A stretch of 64,000 nucleotides of DNA from Spirochaetota bacterium (GTDB lineage Bacteria; Spirochaetota; Spirochaetia; Treponematales; UBA12059). A model generated the notes under the pieces. The model did not search any database. It was not told the origin of the DNA and worked only from the letters and a program-made list of their open reading frames with translations. Positions 18,795-27,719 of the stretch are shown piece by piece (position 1 is the first letter of the stretch; every line of letters starts with the position of its first letter). A program made the translations under genes and the position numbers. Where the stretch lies: assembly GCA_022703505.1 (NCBI GenBank), contig JAKLDN010000007.1, positions 163,933 to 227,932 on the forward strand. Direction: 5' to 3'.

Positions 18795-20246
18795 ATGAAA
18801 TCCAAGCTGTCCTCTATTCTTCTAACCTGTTTTCTTGCCGTGATGCTCCCTTTCGACTTGTCCGCTCAGAATGTTACCACCGTCTACCGAATCGAATCCG
18901 TGGAATACCGGATCGAAGGCCGGACCCGGGAGAAAGCGTTGGCGGACAGGTTGGAGATCGCGATCGGGCGGGAATTCCGGGACCTGGCATCTCTGGAGGC
19001 CTATGTCGCGGATCGCAGGCAGGTGCTGGTGAACCAGCGTGTTCTGGAGGACGCTGAACTTCTGTATTCGATCGGTGAACCGGTCGACAGCGTACTGCCG
19101 GTTCGATTGACAGTACGCGCCCGGGATACCTGGAACCTGATCATCCTTCCCTATCCAAAGTACAGCACGAACGACGGGCTTCTTCTAAGCATGCGCCTAC
19201 GGAACTACAACTTCCTGGGCACCATGGAGACGCTGTATCTGGACTTGGATTACCGCTACGACGAGAGCGGGAACCAGTCCTTCGGGATCGGGACAGAGTT
19301 TACATACCCCTTTCAGTCGGCCGGATTGGACTGGAGCGTCCACACCGAACAGGATTTTGCGGTATCCCTGGCTGGCCTGATTTCCTATGTTGGTCAGCAG
19401 ACCCTGAGGCTCCATCTCGGGGAGGATTCTTTCAAACGGACGATTCGGGTCGGACAGAAGTTTCTCTGGAACCAATACGCGGAAGACGACGCCGACCTTG
19501 ACCACCTGGTTTTGCATTCTTTGACGGGTATCAGCACGGATTTTAGACTGCTTTCACTGGGCGGCCTTGGGTATCTCACCCTTACCCCGGACCTGGAGGC
19601 CGGCTGGAAGTACCGGGTGGACGGTACGGAGATTTCCCCGGACCGGAAGGGCCCCTATGTCACCGGATCCTATTCGCTCGGTGCTGGTCGTGTGGACTGG
19701 TCCGGGAATCTCCGGCAAGGGACTTTGGTGAGTCTATACAACGCCTACACTTACAATCTGCAAAGTACGGACTGGACTATTGTGGCCATAGCCCAGGCAA
19801 GGCACCACGAGTCATGGTTCGGTAACCGCCTGGGCCTGAATTCCCGTTTGACCCTGTACGGTAGTTTTCTGGGGGTGGCCTCCGATATCGGAGGCTATAT
19901 CCGGGGAATCCCCGACGCGTATATCGACGCCGACTACGCGGTATTCGCGAACTTGGATCTCCCGATCCGGCTCTTCGACTTCAAGCCTTCTATCCTGATC
20001 AAGAAAAAGTGGTTCGATTTCGAGGCCCACGCCTCGCCCTTTGTAGACGCCGCTCTGGTACGGCCCGGGGAGGCAGCGGATTTCGAGCCATACCTCTGCG
20101 CTGGGTTAGAGCTTTTTGGTTTCCTGAAACAGGCGCGGTCCATCTACGCCCGATTGTCCCTGGGCGTAGACGCACTGGGCTACCTGGACACCCGGAGCCT
20201 ATCGGGCAACTACGAGCTCTTCTTCGGGCTGGGACACGACTACTGA
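18795..20246 (+). CDS. Predicted outer-membrane protein, POTRA plus barrel (BamA/TamA-like)
   Basis: A 483-residue secreted protein with signal peptide MKSKLSSILLTCFLAVMLPF..LSAQ. Residues of about 25-110 resemble one or two POTRA modules (YRIESVEYRIEGRTREKALADRL, then a VLEDAELLYSI strand and a VRLTVRARD strand). The remainder looks like beta-barrel strands and ends in an aromatic residue (FFGLGHDY). This order is that of the Omp85 superfamily, but the barrel is short and the family call is tentative. The start is the ATG at 18795, 8 bp after GGAG. It converges with the sugar transferase gene. Confidence 0.55.
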   Translation: MKSKLSSILLTCFLAVMLPFDLSAQNVTTVYRIESVEYRIEGRTREKALADRLEIAIGREFRDLASLEAYVADRRQVLVNQRVLEDAELLYSIGEPVDSVLPVRLTVRARDTWNLIILPYPKYSTNDGLLLSMRLRNYNFLGTMETLYLDLDYRYDESGNQSFGIGTEFTYPFQSAGLDWSVHTEQDFAVSLAGLISYVGQQTLRLHLGEDSFKRTIRVGQKFLWNQYAEDDADLDHLVLHSLTGISTDFRLLSLGGLGYLTLTPDLEAGWKYRVDGTEISPDRKGPYVTGSYSLGAGRVDWSGNLRQGTLVSLYNAYTYNLQSTDWTIVAIAQARHHESWFGNRLGLNSRLTLYGSFLGVASDIGGYIRGIPDAYIDADYAVFANLDLPIRLFDFKPSILIKKKWFDFEAHASPFVDAALVRPGEAADFEPYLCAGLELFGFLKQARSIYARLSLGVDALGYLDTRSLSGNYELFFGLGHDY

Positions 20247-20259
20247 GCCCGATGACCGA

Positions 20260-21522
20260 TCATCGGGAGCCGAAGCCGGTCAGCATAGTCCAGATCGTCT
20301 TAACGACGATCAGGAAGTCCAGGGTAAAGGAGAGGCGCTTCACGTAGTAGAGGTCCGCGGCCAGCTTTTCCGCGGTCTCCGTTTCGTTGGCCGCGTATCC
20401 CAGTGTCACCTGGGCCCAGCCGGTGATTCCGGGCCGGACGATGTGCCGGAGCTGGTAGTAAGGGATGGTCCGCTCGAAGTCCTGGACGAAGGGCACCTGT
20501 TCGGGACGGGGGCCGATAAGGCTCATGTCCCCCCGCAGGACGTTCCAGAACTGGGGCAGTTCGTCGATCCGCGTTTTCCGGAGGAAGGCGCCTAGTCGGG
20601 TGATCCGGGCATCCCCCTTGACGGCGAAGGCGGCTCCGTGCCTTTCCGCGTCCTGCCGCATTGACCGGATCTTGAAGATGCGGAAGGGACGGCCCCGGCG
20701 ACCCACACGCATCTGGGAGTAGAGGGCTCGGCCAGGGGATTCCAGCCGTACGGCCGTCATGGCCATGAGGACAATCGGGATCCAGAGGGGCGCGGCCAGG
20801 ACGATCAGGACGGTGTCGGTGAGGCGCTTGAGGGCGATATAGACTTGTCCCTTCTGGAAGGCCAGGGTGCGGGCCGTGGTCAGATGGTCCAGGAGGATGG
20901 TCCCCGTCTCGGTTTCCAGGAAGTCCTCCGTGGAAATGACGGGCACGCCCTCCATCACGCAGCGGGACACGAAGGCCAGCCAGTATTCCGGGAGCACCTG
21001 CTCGAAATCTACGATCACGGCGTCCAGGTCCTCCGGTAGGAGTTCCGGGGAAGCCAGGGGGACGAGCCGGCAGTTGGGGAAAGGTTGGCTGAAGAGGTCA
21101 TATCCCCCCGGTACCACGGCAAAGGTATACATTCCGAATCTTCGTCTCAGGAGGAATTCCAGTGTGAACCAGGCGTTGGTAAAAAGGATGTATATCGTCA
21201 GAAAGCCCAGGCTAAAATAGACCCGTGCCGCCGCCAACGCCATGAACAAGAGGAGTCCGAAGGCCGTGGCAGTGAAGTTCACGACCAGGGGATTCGTCGC
21301 GGTGGGGTGGACCCGAAGCCGTGCCAGGGCCCAGGATAGCAAGGCGTACGCAACGGCCGCTCCGACGACGATAGGCACGGCGTTCGGCAGGATCCGGCCG
21401 TCCCGGGCGAAGGGGAACTCGACAACGGAAATCCAGGTAAGTGCGATTGCGCCCACTGCACTCCAGGCGGCGGCAAAGAGTTTGGAAAGGCTGTGCTTCC
21501 GGAGCTTTTCCTTCAAGAACAA
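20260..21522 (-). CDS. Polyprenyl-phosphate hexose-1-phosphate transferase (WbaP/WcaJ type)
   Basis: Membrane enzyme that starts glycan assembly by moving a sugar-1-phosphate from a nucleotide sugar to undecaprenyl phosphate. The 420-residue protein has about four N-terminal transmembrane helices, a CoA-binding-like middle, one further helix (VLIVLAAPLWIPIVLMAM), then the sugar transferase core with FKIRSMRQDAE, LRKTRIDELPQFWNVLRGDMSLIGPRPE and PGITGWAQV. The start is probably a TTG after GAGGA. It is on the opposite strand from the polysaccharide genes but is the only initiating transferase in the window, so it probably serves them. Confidence 0.9.
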   Translation of the reverse strand: MFLKEKLRKHSLSKLFAAAWSAVGAIALTWISVVEFPFARDGRILPNAVPIVVGAAVAYALLSWALARLRVHPTATNPLVVNFTATAFGLLLFMALAAARVYFSLGFLTIYILFTNAWFTLEFLLRRRFGMYTFAVVPGGYDLFSQPFPNCRLVPLASPELLPEDLDAVIVDFEQVLPEYWLAFVSRCVMEGVPVISTEDFLETETGTILLDHLTTARTLAFQKGQVYIALKRLTDTVLIVLAAPLWIPIVLMAMTAVRLESPGRALYSQMRVGRRGRPFRIFKIRSMRQDAERHGAAFAVKGDARITRLGAFLRKTRIDELPQFWNVLRGDMSLIGPRPEQVPFVQDFERTIPYYQLRHIVRPGITGWAQVTLGYAANETETAEKLAADLYYVKRLSFTLDFLIVVKTIWTMLTGFGSR

Positions 21523-21674
21523 TCCTCAATCCATCATGATATAGTGAAGTATCATACGTATCTATCATGAGCTAAGTCAATGATGAATACTAATCTACAT
21601 CCCTGCCGCACGGCCGCTCTCCGGGGCGGCCGTTTTCGTTTCCGGGTCCCGGGTCTCCGGCTGCCCGGGCCGCC

Positions 21675-21705
21675 GCGCGAAGAACCGCGAAGCGGTTCTT
21701 CGCGC
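21675..21705. repeat. Perfect GC-rich hairpin between divergent genes
   Basis: A 14-bp perfect stem (GCGCGAAGAACCGC and its complement) with a 3-base loop. It lies upstream of the TPR gene promoter and has no T-run. It resembles members of the tandem-hairpin clusters at 30.0, 40.0 and 48.2 kb. Confidence 0.75.
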
Positions 21706-21708
21706 GCC

Positions 21709-21738
21709 TTGACAACACTTCTTTCCACGTCCGATACT
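21709..21738 (+). promoter_or_regulatory. Putative sigma70 promoter of the TPR gene
   Basis: A perfect -35 TTGACA at 21709, 18 bp, then GATACT at 21733. The ATG is at 21746, so the transcript would have almost no leader. Confidence 0.45.
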
Positions 21739-21745
21739 TGGGGCC

Positions 21746-23125
21746 ATGGCGCCCGTCGTGCCCATCCTCATAGCGGTCATCTTCGTCTCCTTCGCCGCCC
21801 TGATCCTGGGGGTGGTCCTGGGCCGGGGAGGCAAGCGGACCAAGACGGGAGGCCGCCTGAAGGCCCGGGACCGGGCCCAGATACTGAAGGAGGCGGACCG
21901 CCGCCTGGCCTCGAACCCCAAGGACCCGGACGCCCTCCAGGCCCTGGGGGACCTCTACTGGGGGGAGAAGGCCTGGGAGAACGTCTTCAAGACCTACGGG
22001 GTCCTGGTCGAGGTGGCCACGGGCAACCCGGAGATGGACGAGTTCACCTTCAACGCCCGTTACGGGATCGCCGCGGTGTACCTGGGCAAGCCGGAGGAGG
22101 CCTACAAGGGGCTCCTCATCGCCCGGACCTTCAAGCAGGACGACTTCGAGGTCAACTTCAACCTGGGGTTGATCGAGTACCAGAAGCGTCAGTTCGAGAA
22201 GGCACTGGTCCTCCTGAACCAGGCGGCCCAGGCCAAGCCGGACCACGCCCCGACCCTGCGTCACCTGGGACACGCCCAGTTCAAGGCCAAGCGCTACAAG
22301 GAAGCCCTGGTCAACCTGCGCAAGGCCGCGGAACTCGAGCCCGAGGACAAGGACTCCCTCTTCGCCATGGGGGAGTGCTACTACGAGCTGGGGCAGAACG
22401 ACCAGGCCATACGGATCTTCTCCCACCTCCGGGCCGACCCCAAGCTGGGGCCCAACGCCTCCCTCTTCTCGGGAACCCTCCAGCTGAACATGCGGCAGTT
22501 CCAGAAGGCCATCATGGACTTCGAGATCGGCCTGCGGCATCCCGAGATCCCCGTGGAGACCCTGGTGGAGCTCAAGTACCGCCTCGCCGCGGCCTACCTC
22601 CGGGCCCAGGAGCTGGCCAAGGCGGTGACGGTCCTGAACGAGATCCAGTCCATCTTCCCCAACTACAAGGACGTCCCCGCCCAGCTGGCCAAGTACCGGG
22701 AGCTGAACTCCAACCGCAACCTGCAGGTCTACCTGATGGGCGCCACGGGGGAGTTCGTGACCCTGTGCCGCCGGATCGCCCTGTCCTTCTTCCCCAAGGC
22801 CAAGGTCAAGATCACGGACATCGCGGTGAACAAGAACGATTGGGCGGATATCCTCACCGAGGTGGAGACCTCCAAGTGGCAGGACATCATCCTGTTCCGG
22901 TTCATCCGCTCCACGGGCACGGTCGGGGAGCTCACGGTGCGGGACTTCCACGCACGCCTGAAGGACGTCAAGGCCGGGAAGGGCTACGTCGTCTCCGCCG
23001 GGGTCTTCTCCGACGAGGCCCGGCGCTTCGTGGAGGCCCGGCTCCTGGACCTCCTGGACAAGGACCAGCTGGCCAAGCTCTTGCATACCGTGGACTCCGG
23101 GGTCCGGGACATCATCTCGGACTGA
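21746..23125 (+). CDS. Membrane-anchored TPR protein
   Basis: A 459-residue protein with one N-terminal transmembrane segment (VVPILIAVIFVSFAALILGVVL). A long run of tetratricopeptide-like repeats follows between about 45 and 320, for example ALQALGDLYWGEKAWENVFKTYG and ALVLLNQAAQAKPDHAPTLRHLGHAQFKAKRYKEALVNLRKA. The last 130 residues form a separate domain (FVTLCRRIALSFFPKAKVKITD...) of unknown function. It probably serves as a scaffold at the cytoplasmic membrane. Proteins of this layout occur in treponemes, but I cannot assign a process. Confidence 0.75.
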   Translation: MAPVVPILIAVIFVSFAALILGVVLGRGGKRTKTGGRLKARDRAQILKEADRRLASNPKDPDALQALGDLYWGEKAWENVFKTYGVLVEVATGNPEMDEFTFNARYGIAAVYLGKPEEAYKGLLIARTFKQDDFEVNFNLGLIEYQKRQFEKALVLLNQAAQAKPDHAPTLRHLGHAQFKAKRYKEALVNLRKAAELEPEDKDSLFAMGECYYELGQNDQAIRIFSHLRADPKLGPNASLFSGTLQLNMRQFQKAIMDFEIGLRHPEIPVETLVELKYRLAAAYLRAQELAKAVTVLNEIQSIFPNYKDVPAQLAKYRELNSNRNLQVYLMGATGEFVTLCRRIALSFFPKAKVKITDIAVNKNDWADILTEVETSKWQDIILFRFIRSTGTVGELTVRDFHARLKDVKAGKGYVVSAGVFSDEARRFVEARLLDLLDKDQLAKLLHTVDSGVRDIISD

Positions 23126-23141
23126 CCGTACTTCCGCCGGA

Positions 23142-23807
23142 TCAAGCCCGCAGAATCACCAGGCAGCGTTCCTCATCCAGGAAGGGCACCGACAGGGGCA
23201 GGACCTCGGCCCGGACCGCGAGGGGCCCCAGGACGGGATCCGGGGCGAGAGCCGCCAGCTCCTCCCGGGCGGTCTGGAGCCGTCCCTTGTACGCGGCGAT
23301 CGCCCCGCCAGCCTTCACAAGCTTCCTAACGCTAAGGAAGAGCTTCCTCTCCGAAAAGGGCCGGAAGGCCCGGAAGGTGACCAGATCGTAGGGGCCGCCC
23401 GGGGCCCGCTCCGCCTCGGCCTGGGAGATCGTCACGTTGGAAAGGCCCAGGCGGGCCTTCTGGTTCTCCAGGAACCGGACCCGCCTCTCCATGCGCTCCA
23501 CCAGGGTCACCGCGGATTCGGGCAGGAAGATCGCCAGGGGGATGCCCGGGAGGCCCGCCCCGCTCCCGAGGTCGGCCACGCGCCCGAGGGGCAGGCCGAG
23601 CCCGCGCAGGACCGGCAGGGCGGCCAGGGAGTCCAGGACGTGCTTGACGACGAGCTCGTCCCCGGACGCCTTCACGAGGCCGTAGGCGGGGTTCCAGAGC
23701 TCGATCTCCTCGATGTACCGGGCGAGGCGGGCCAGGCGGTCTTGACCGGGGTCCAGGCCCAGGGCGGAAAGTCCCCGGGAGAGCAGGTCGATGTTGACTG
23801 CGGGCAT
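23142..23807 (-). CDS. rsmG: 16S rRNA (guanine527-N7)-methyltransferase RsmG/GidB
   Basis: Methylates N7 of G527 in 16S rRNA with S-adenosylmethionine. The 221-residue protein has the family order: the N-terminal helix pair (ARLARYIEEIELWNPAYGLV), HVLDSLAAL, the SAM-binding loop VADLGSGAGLPGIPLAIFLP, and VTLVERMERRVRFLENQ. A later RAFRPFSERKLFLS segment fits the family. It lies downstream of the flagellar rod genes on the same strand, separated by about 130 bp that show no gene. Confidence 0.92.
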   Translation of the reverse strand: MPAVNIDLLSRGLSALGLDPGQDRLARLARYIEEIELWNPAYGLVKASGDELVVKHVLDSLAALPVLRGLGLPLGRVADLGSGAGLPGIPLAIFLPESAVTLVERMERRVRFLENQKARLGLSNVTISQAEAERAPGGPYDLVTFRAFRPFSERKLFLSVRKLVKAGGAIAAYKGRLQTAREELAALAPDPVLGPLAVRAEVLPLSVPFLDEERCLVILRA

Positions 23808-23939
23808 GGGGGGATTGTAGCAGAGACGGGGGGAATCAGGAATCCGGACTCAGGAGTCAGGACTCGGGGCCCAACCGGGCGCCGGCGGATTCGTATCGGT
23901 CGTCGGCCGTCAGGGGATCGGACCGTCGCCTCGCTCCTG

Positions 23940-24272
23940 CTACCGGACTCCCGTCAACTGCAGGTACACCTGGTCCGAGAGCCCGAAGCCCGCCGCCTTC
24001 GTCATGTCCTTGGCGTACTCGTCGTAGAGCATGTCCTGGAAGATGTCCTCCGCCTGGCCGCCGTCCAGGAGCCCGGCCTTGTCCACGGTCTTCCGCATCT
24101 CCTTGAGCATCATGTTCACGAAGAGGGACTCGAACTCCTGGCACTGCTTGTAGAGTTCGCTGCCCCGGTCGATCCGGCGGTCTTGGACGATCCGGGCCCC
24201 CGAGCCCTGGAGGGCCGCGGGGGTCTTCAAGGGGCGGGAATTATACTGCAGGAGCGCGCTGTCGATGGTCAT
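23940..24272 (-). CDS. flgJ: Rod-binding protein, FlgJ N-terminal-domain type
   Basis: A 110-residue protein matching the rod-capping half of FlgJ: KQCQEFESLFVNMMLKEMRKTVDK, then DIFQDMLYDEYAKDMTKAAGFGLSDQVY. The peptidoglycan-hydrolase half found in enterobacterial FlgJ is absent, as is usual in spirochaetes. It would act in the periplasm during assembly of the rod of the periplasmic flagellum. It follows flgG by 3 bp, in the order flgF-flgG-flgJ. Confidence 0.9.
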   Translation of the reverse strand: MTIDSALLQYNSRPLKTPAALQGSGARIVQDRRIDRGSELYKQCQEFESLFVNMMLKEMRKTVDKAGLLDGGQAEDIFQDMLYDEYAKDMTKAAGFGLSDQVYLQLTGVR

Positions 24273-24275
24273 GGC

Positions 24276-25070
24276 TTACCGCTTGAGCGCCGTCGCGGTG
24301 CCCAGCATGTTGTCGCTGGTCTGGATGGCCTTGGAGTTGAACTCGTAGGCCCTCTGGGCCACGATCATGTTGACCATCTCCCGGACCACCGAGACGTTGG
24401 ACATCTCCAGGAACTTGTGGATGGTCTTGCCCATCCCGTCGTAGCCCGGGCGTCCGGCTATGGGGTCCCCGGAGGCGTTGGAGATCTTGAAGAGGTTTTC
24501 CCCGATGGCGGTGAGGCCTACGGGGTTGGGGAAACGGTAGAGCTCGAGCTGGCCCACCAGGACGGGGTCGTCGTTGCCGGGAACCTTGACGTTGACCCGG
24601 CCGTCCTGGGATATGGTCAGGGTCTCGGGGATGAAGTTCTCCGGCAGGGTGACCTCCGGCAGGAGGCGGTAGCCGTTGGACGTGACGATCTGGCCGTTGG
24701 AGTCGATCTTGAAGGCCCCGTCCCGGGTGTAGCCGTAGGTTCCGTCATACAGGAGGATCCGGAAGAAGCCGTCCCCCTGGATGGCGATGTCCGAGAGGTT
24801 CTCGGTGTTCTGCAGGGCCCCCTGGGTGAACTGGCGCTGGGTGGCGGCCAGCTTCACGCCGTGGCCCATCTGCACGGGTACGGGCACCACGGTGTCCTCG
24901 GTGGCGGGGGTTCCGGCAACCCGGACGGTCTGGTAGATGAGGTCCTCGAAGTCCGCCCGGACCTTCTTGAACCCCGAGGTGTTCACGTTGGCCAGGTTGT
25001 TCGAGATCGTGTCGATGTTGGCCTGCTGTCCGATCATGCCGCTGGCGGCGGTCCACAAGCTTCGTACCAT
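24276..25070 (-). CDS. flgG: Flagellar distal rod protein FlgG
   Basis: A 264-residue distal rod protein. The N-terminal rod signature SAASGMIGQQANIDTISNNLANVNTSGFKK and the C-terminal helix with NMIVAQRAYEFNSKAIQTSDNML are both present, as expected for axial proteins. The middle has the FlgG type of inserted domain (GDGFFRILLYDGTYGYTRDGAF). It is translated just after flgF (3-bp gap) and before flgJ. It forms the drive shaft of the periplasmic flagellum. Confidence 0.95.
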   Translation of the reverse strand: MVRSLWTAASGMIGQQANIDTISNNLANVNTSGFKKVRADFEDLIYQTVRVAGTPATEDTVVPVPVQMGHGVKLAATQRQFTQGALQNTENLSDIAIQGDGFFRILLYDGTYGYTRDGAFKIDSNGQIVTSNGYRLLPEVTLPENFIPETLTISQDGRVNVKVPGNDDPVLVGQLELYRFPNPVGLTAIGENLFKISNASGDPIAGRPGYDGMGKTIHKFLEMSNVSVVREMVNMIVAQRAYEFNSKAIQTSDNMLGTATALKR

Positions 25071-25073
25071 GCG

Positions 25074-25925
25074 TTATACCCTCACCACTTCATTGATCAA
25101 CTTGCCGAGCATCCCGTCGTGGGACTGGATGGTCTTCTGGTTGGCCTCGTAGGCTCGGTTGACCTCGATCATCCGCACCATCTCGGTCACGGGGTTGACG
25201 TTGGAGGCCTCCACGAAGCCCTGGATCACCTTGGGCCCCTGGCCGGCGGAGGCGACGCGCGCCTCCCCGCTCTCCTCCGTGGAGGCGTAGAGGCTGGAGC
25301 CCTGCTTGGCCAGGTAGCGGTCCCGCTTGAAGTCCACGAGCTTCAGGGTGTCCATGTGGAAGGTGTCCTCCCACTCGTTCTGCTCCCGCCCCACCAGGCG
25401 CGTGGGATCGTCGTCCGCCCAGGAGCGGTTGACCCAGATCTTGCCCTGGGCGTCCACCTGGAAGTTGTTGGCCTTGATCCGGATGGGCCCGTTCTCACCC
25501 AGGACGGGATAGCCGTCCTTGGTCTCCAGGTAGCCTTCCTTGCCCAGGATGAAGCCCCCGTTGCGGGTGTAGCGCTCGCCGTCCGGGGTCCGGACGCAGA
25601 GGAAGCCCCTGCCGTCCAGGGCCAGGTCGAAGTCGTTCTCCGTCTGCTTGAGGGCGCCCTGCTGGAACTCGACGAACAGCTCGTTCGTCTCGACCCCCGT
25701 GCCGAGCTTGCCGATGACCGGCGCCATGTCGCCCGAGCCCAGGGGGTGGAGGTACTGGCCGTCGTCGTTGATCCGCCGCAGGAGGAGCTGGGCGAAGGCC
25801 TTGTGCACGGCCGTCTCCCGCTTGTAGCCGTCGGTGTCCACGTTGGCCAGGTTGTTGGAGATCGCGTCCAGCCGCACCTGCTGGGCCGCCATGCCGCTGG
25901 CGCCGGTGTACCATCCTCGAATCAT
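25074..25925 (-). CDS. flgF: Flagellar proximal rod protein FlgF (FlhO in some spirochaetes)
   Basis: A 283-residue rod protein with the start MIRGWYTGASGMAAQQVRLD followed by AISNNLANVDTDGYKRE. It ends in the conserved helix with EMVRMIEVNRAYEANQKTIQSHDGMLGKLINEVVR. GRGFLCVRTPDGERYTRNGGF is the family core. FlgF and FlgG are close relatives; I assign FlgF because it is first of the pair and longer. In Borrelia the equivalent gene is called flhO. It is the first gene of the three-gene rod cluster on this strand. Confidence 0.9.
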   Translation of the reverse strand: MIRGWYTGASGMAAQQVRLDAISNNLANVDTDGYKRETAVHKAFAQLLLRRINDDGQYLHPLGSGDMAPVIGKLGTGVETNELFVEFQQGALKQTENDFDLALDGRGFLCVRTPDGERYTRNGGFILGKEGYLETKDGYPVLGENGPIRIKANNFQVDAQGKIWVNRSWADDDPTRLVGREQNEWEDTFHMDTLKLVDFKRDRYLAKQGSSLYASTEESGEARVASAGQGPKVIQGFVEASNVNPVTEMVRMIEVNRAYEANQKTIQSHDGMLGKLINEVVRV

Positions 25926-26084
25926 CCGGAGGGCCTCCTACGATAGAAGCATCGGCAGATTCGGGAGGGCGGTTGAGGGGGAAGCGGGGGTTCCCGCCGG
26001 AGGGATCGGGAGGAATCCGGGGAGGCGCACCGGATCCGGGCCGGCGCACTATCTCCTGCTTCATATACCATACGGGTTTGTTCA

Positions 26085-26203
26085 ATTATGCGAACTTCAG
26101 ATAACTCGCCCCATCGTCGCATTATACGAAGATCACAGAACTTGCCCTCTCGTCGTGTTATACGAACTTCATATAACTCGCTCCGTAAATGAGTTATCTG
26201 AAG
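26085..26203. repeat. Three 36-bp tandem repeats with an inverted end, att-like
   Basis: Three units begin at 26085, 26121 and 26157, exactly 36 bp apart. Each opens with (A/G)TTAT(G/A)CGAA, and two of them continue with CTTCA(G/T)ATAACTCGC. The third contains a near-palindrome GTTATACGAACTTCATATAAC (21 bp: GTTATACGAAC plus TTCATATAAC). The array ends with GAGTTATCTGAAGC, the inverse of part of the first unit. The same motif and the same 36-bp spacing occur beside the recombinase gene at 55.53 kb. Confidence 0.75.
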
Positions 26204-26209
26204 CTCCCG

Positions 26210-26253
26210 GCGAATCCCCGGCGAATCCCCTGCGAATCCCCTGCGAATCCCCT
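26210..26253. repeat. Four tandem 11-bp repeats
   Basis: Units GCGAATCCCC(G/T) start at 26210, 26221, 32 and 43. They lie immediately after the 36-bp repeats. The rest of the gap between flgF and the aminotransferase gene (25926-26463) shows no supported gene. Confidence 0.85.
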
Positions 26254-26463
26254 GCCCGGGCAGGGCTCCGGATCGTCCCGAGGACCCGGCGCGCCTCTTT
26301 GTGCCGGTGCCTGTCGATCGTCGGGTATCTCGGCCCCTAATCGGCCTGGCCCATTATTTAACTATTGGCTATGTACACCATGCCGATTCGGGTGCATCCT
26401 GACCCTGCCGGGGAAGGCGGACCGGTCCGGCCGGCGCCGGCCTCCCGCGGCGGGGAGGAAAGA

Positions 26464-27717
26464 ATGATCCGATACGAGTTTTCCGCGGAGGCGTCGCGCA
26501 TCGTGCGGTCCGAAATCCGGGAGCTCCTGGCCTGGTCCCGCAGGGCGGACACCATCTCCTTCGGGGGCGGCCTGCCGGATCCCTCGCTCTTCCCCGTGGA
26601 GGACCTCCAGCGGATCTGCGCCGAGGTCCTGGGCCGGAAGGGCTACCTGGCCCTCCAGTACGGACCGACCCCGGGAGAGCCCTCGGCCCTGGAATCCTTC
26701 TCGCGCTATATGGGGATCCACGGAGACAAGGCCGAGCCGGGCTCGCTCTGCGTCGTCTCCTCCTCCCAGCAGGCCCTGGACCTCCTGACCCTCCTCTTCC
26801 TGGAGCCCGGCGCCCCGGCGGTGGTGGAGGTCCCCTCCTACGTGGGGGCCCTCCAGGCCTTCGGCCGGGCGGGCGCGGACCTGCGGGGCGTCCCGGTGGG
26901 CCCCGAAGGAATGGACCTGGACGCCCTGGAGGACACGCTGCACGGCTTGGACCGGGAAGGCAAGCGGCCCCGCTTCCTCTACGTCATCCCGGACTTCCAG
27001 AACCCCAGCGGGGTCACCCTGAACCTGCCGGGCCGGCGGCGTCTGCTGTCCATGGCCGAGAGGCGGGGTATCCCGATCGTCGAGGACTCGCCGTACCGGG
27101 AGCTCTCCTACGGCGCCGAGAGCCTCCCGAGCCTGTGGACCCTCTCGGGAGGCCGGGGGGTCATCCTCCTCAAGACCCTGTCCAAGATGCTCTTCCCGGG
27201 ATTCCGCCTGGGCTGGATCGCCGCGGAGGAGGAGGTCCTGTCCAAGATCATCGGCCTCAAGCAGTCCGTGGACCTCTGCTCCTCCTCCTTCCTCCAGCTG
27301 GTCACCGCGGCCTACTTCGAGTCGGGCCTCATGGAGGGCACCCTGGCCCGGGCCCGAGCCCTGTACGCCCCCAAGCGGGACGCCATGGTCGAAGCCCTGG
27401 GCCGGGAGCTCCCGGAGGGCTCGACCTGGACCCGACCCGAGGGTGGGGTCTTCTGCTGGGCGACTCTGCCGGACCGGTTCGACTCCCGGGAGGTGCTGAA
27501 GGCGGCCCTGGGCGAGGGGGTGGCCTTCGTGATCGGCCGTGCCTTCCACTGCGACGGCGGGGGGAGGTCCTCGATGCGCCTCAACTACTCCTTCCCCTCC
27601 CTCGAGGCGATCCGGGAGGGGGCGTCCCGGCTGGGCCGGGCGATCCGGGCTTCGGAGCCGGGCCGGCCCGGGATCGATCGCGCCGCGTTCCCGGCCGCCG
27701 TCGAGGCGGGAGCCTAA
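26464..27717 (+). CDS. Fold-type I aminotransferase (2-aminoadipate/MocR-like class)
   Basis: A 417-residue PLP aminotransferase. I start at ATG 26464 (MIRYEFSAEASRIVRSEIREL) because the open frame before it is GC-rich noise. ISFGGGLPDPSLFP is the usual family opening, and SSSQQALDLLTLLFLEPG holds the phosphate region. PDFQNPSGVTLNLPGRRRLL and LKTLSKMLFPGFRLGWIA contain the PLP Asn and Schiff-base Lys regions. Substrate is unknown; relatives act on branched-chain, aromatic or 2-aminoadipate substrates. It is 2 bp upstream of a MocR-type regulator and probably forms an operon with it. Confidence 0.85.
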   Translation: MIRYEFSAEASRIVRSEIRELLAWSRRADTISFGGGLPDPSLFPVEDLQRICAEVLGRKGYLALQYGPTPGEPSALESFSRYMGIHGDKAEPGSLCVVSSSQQALDLLTLLFLEPGAPAVVEVPSYVGALQAFGRAGADLRGVPVGPEGMDLDALEDTLHGLDREGKRPRFLYVIPDFQNPSGVTLNLPGRRRLLSMAERRGIPIVEDSPYRELSYGAESLPSLWTLSGGRGVILLKTLSKMLFPGFRLGWIAAEEEVLSKIIGLKQSVDLCSSSFLQLVTAAYFESGLMEGTLARARALYAPKRDAMVEALGRELPEGSTWTRPEGGVFCWATLPDRFDSREVLKAALGEGVAFVIGRAFHCDGGGRSSMRLNYSFPSLEAIREGASRLGRAIRASEPGRPGIDRAAFPAAVEAGA

Positions 27718-27719
27718 CC

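Noticed and set aside
21590..23086. Long open frames on the strand opposite the TPR gene and other GC-rich genes
   Set aside because: They mirror genes with strong homology, have low-complexity Gly/Pro/Arg composition and arise from high third-position GC.
23640..25946. A 768-codon frame antisense to rsmG and the flagellar genes
   Set aside because: It covers four genes with clear families on the other strand and shows repetitive Val/Leu/Asp/His composition.
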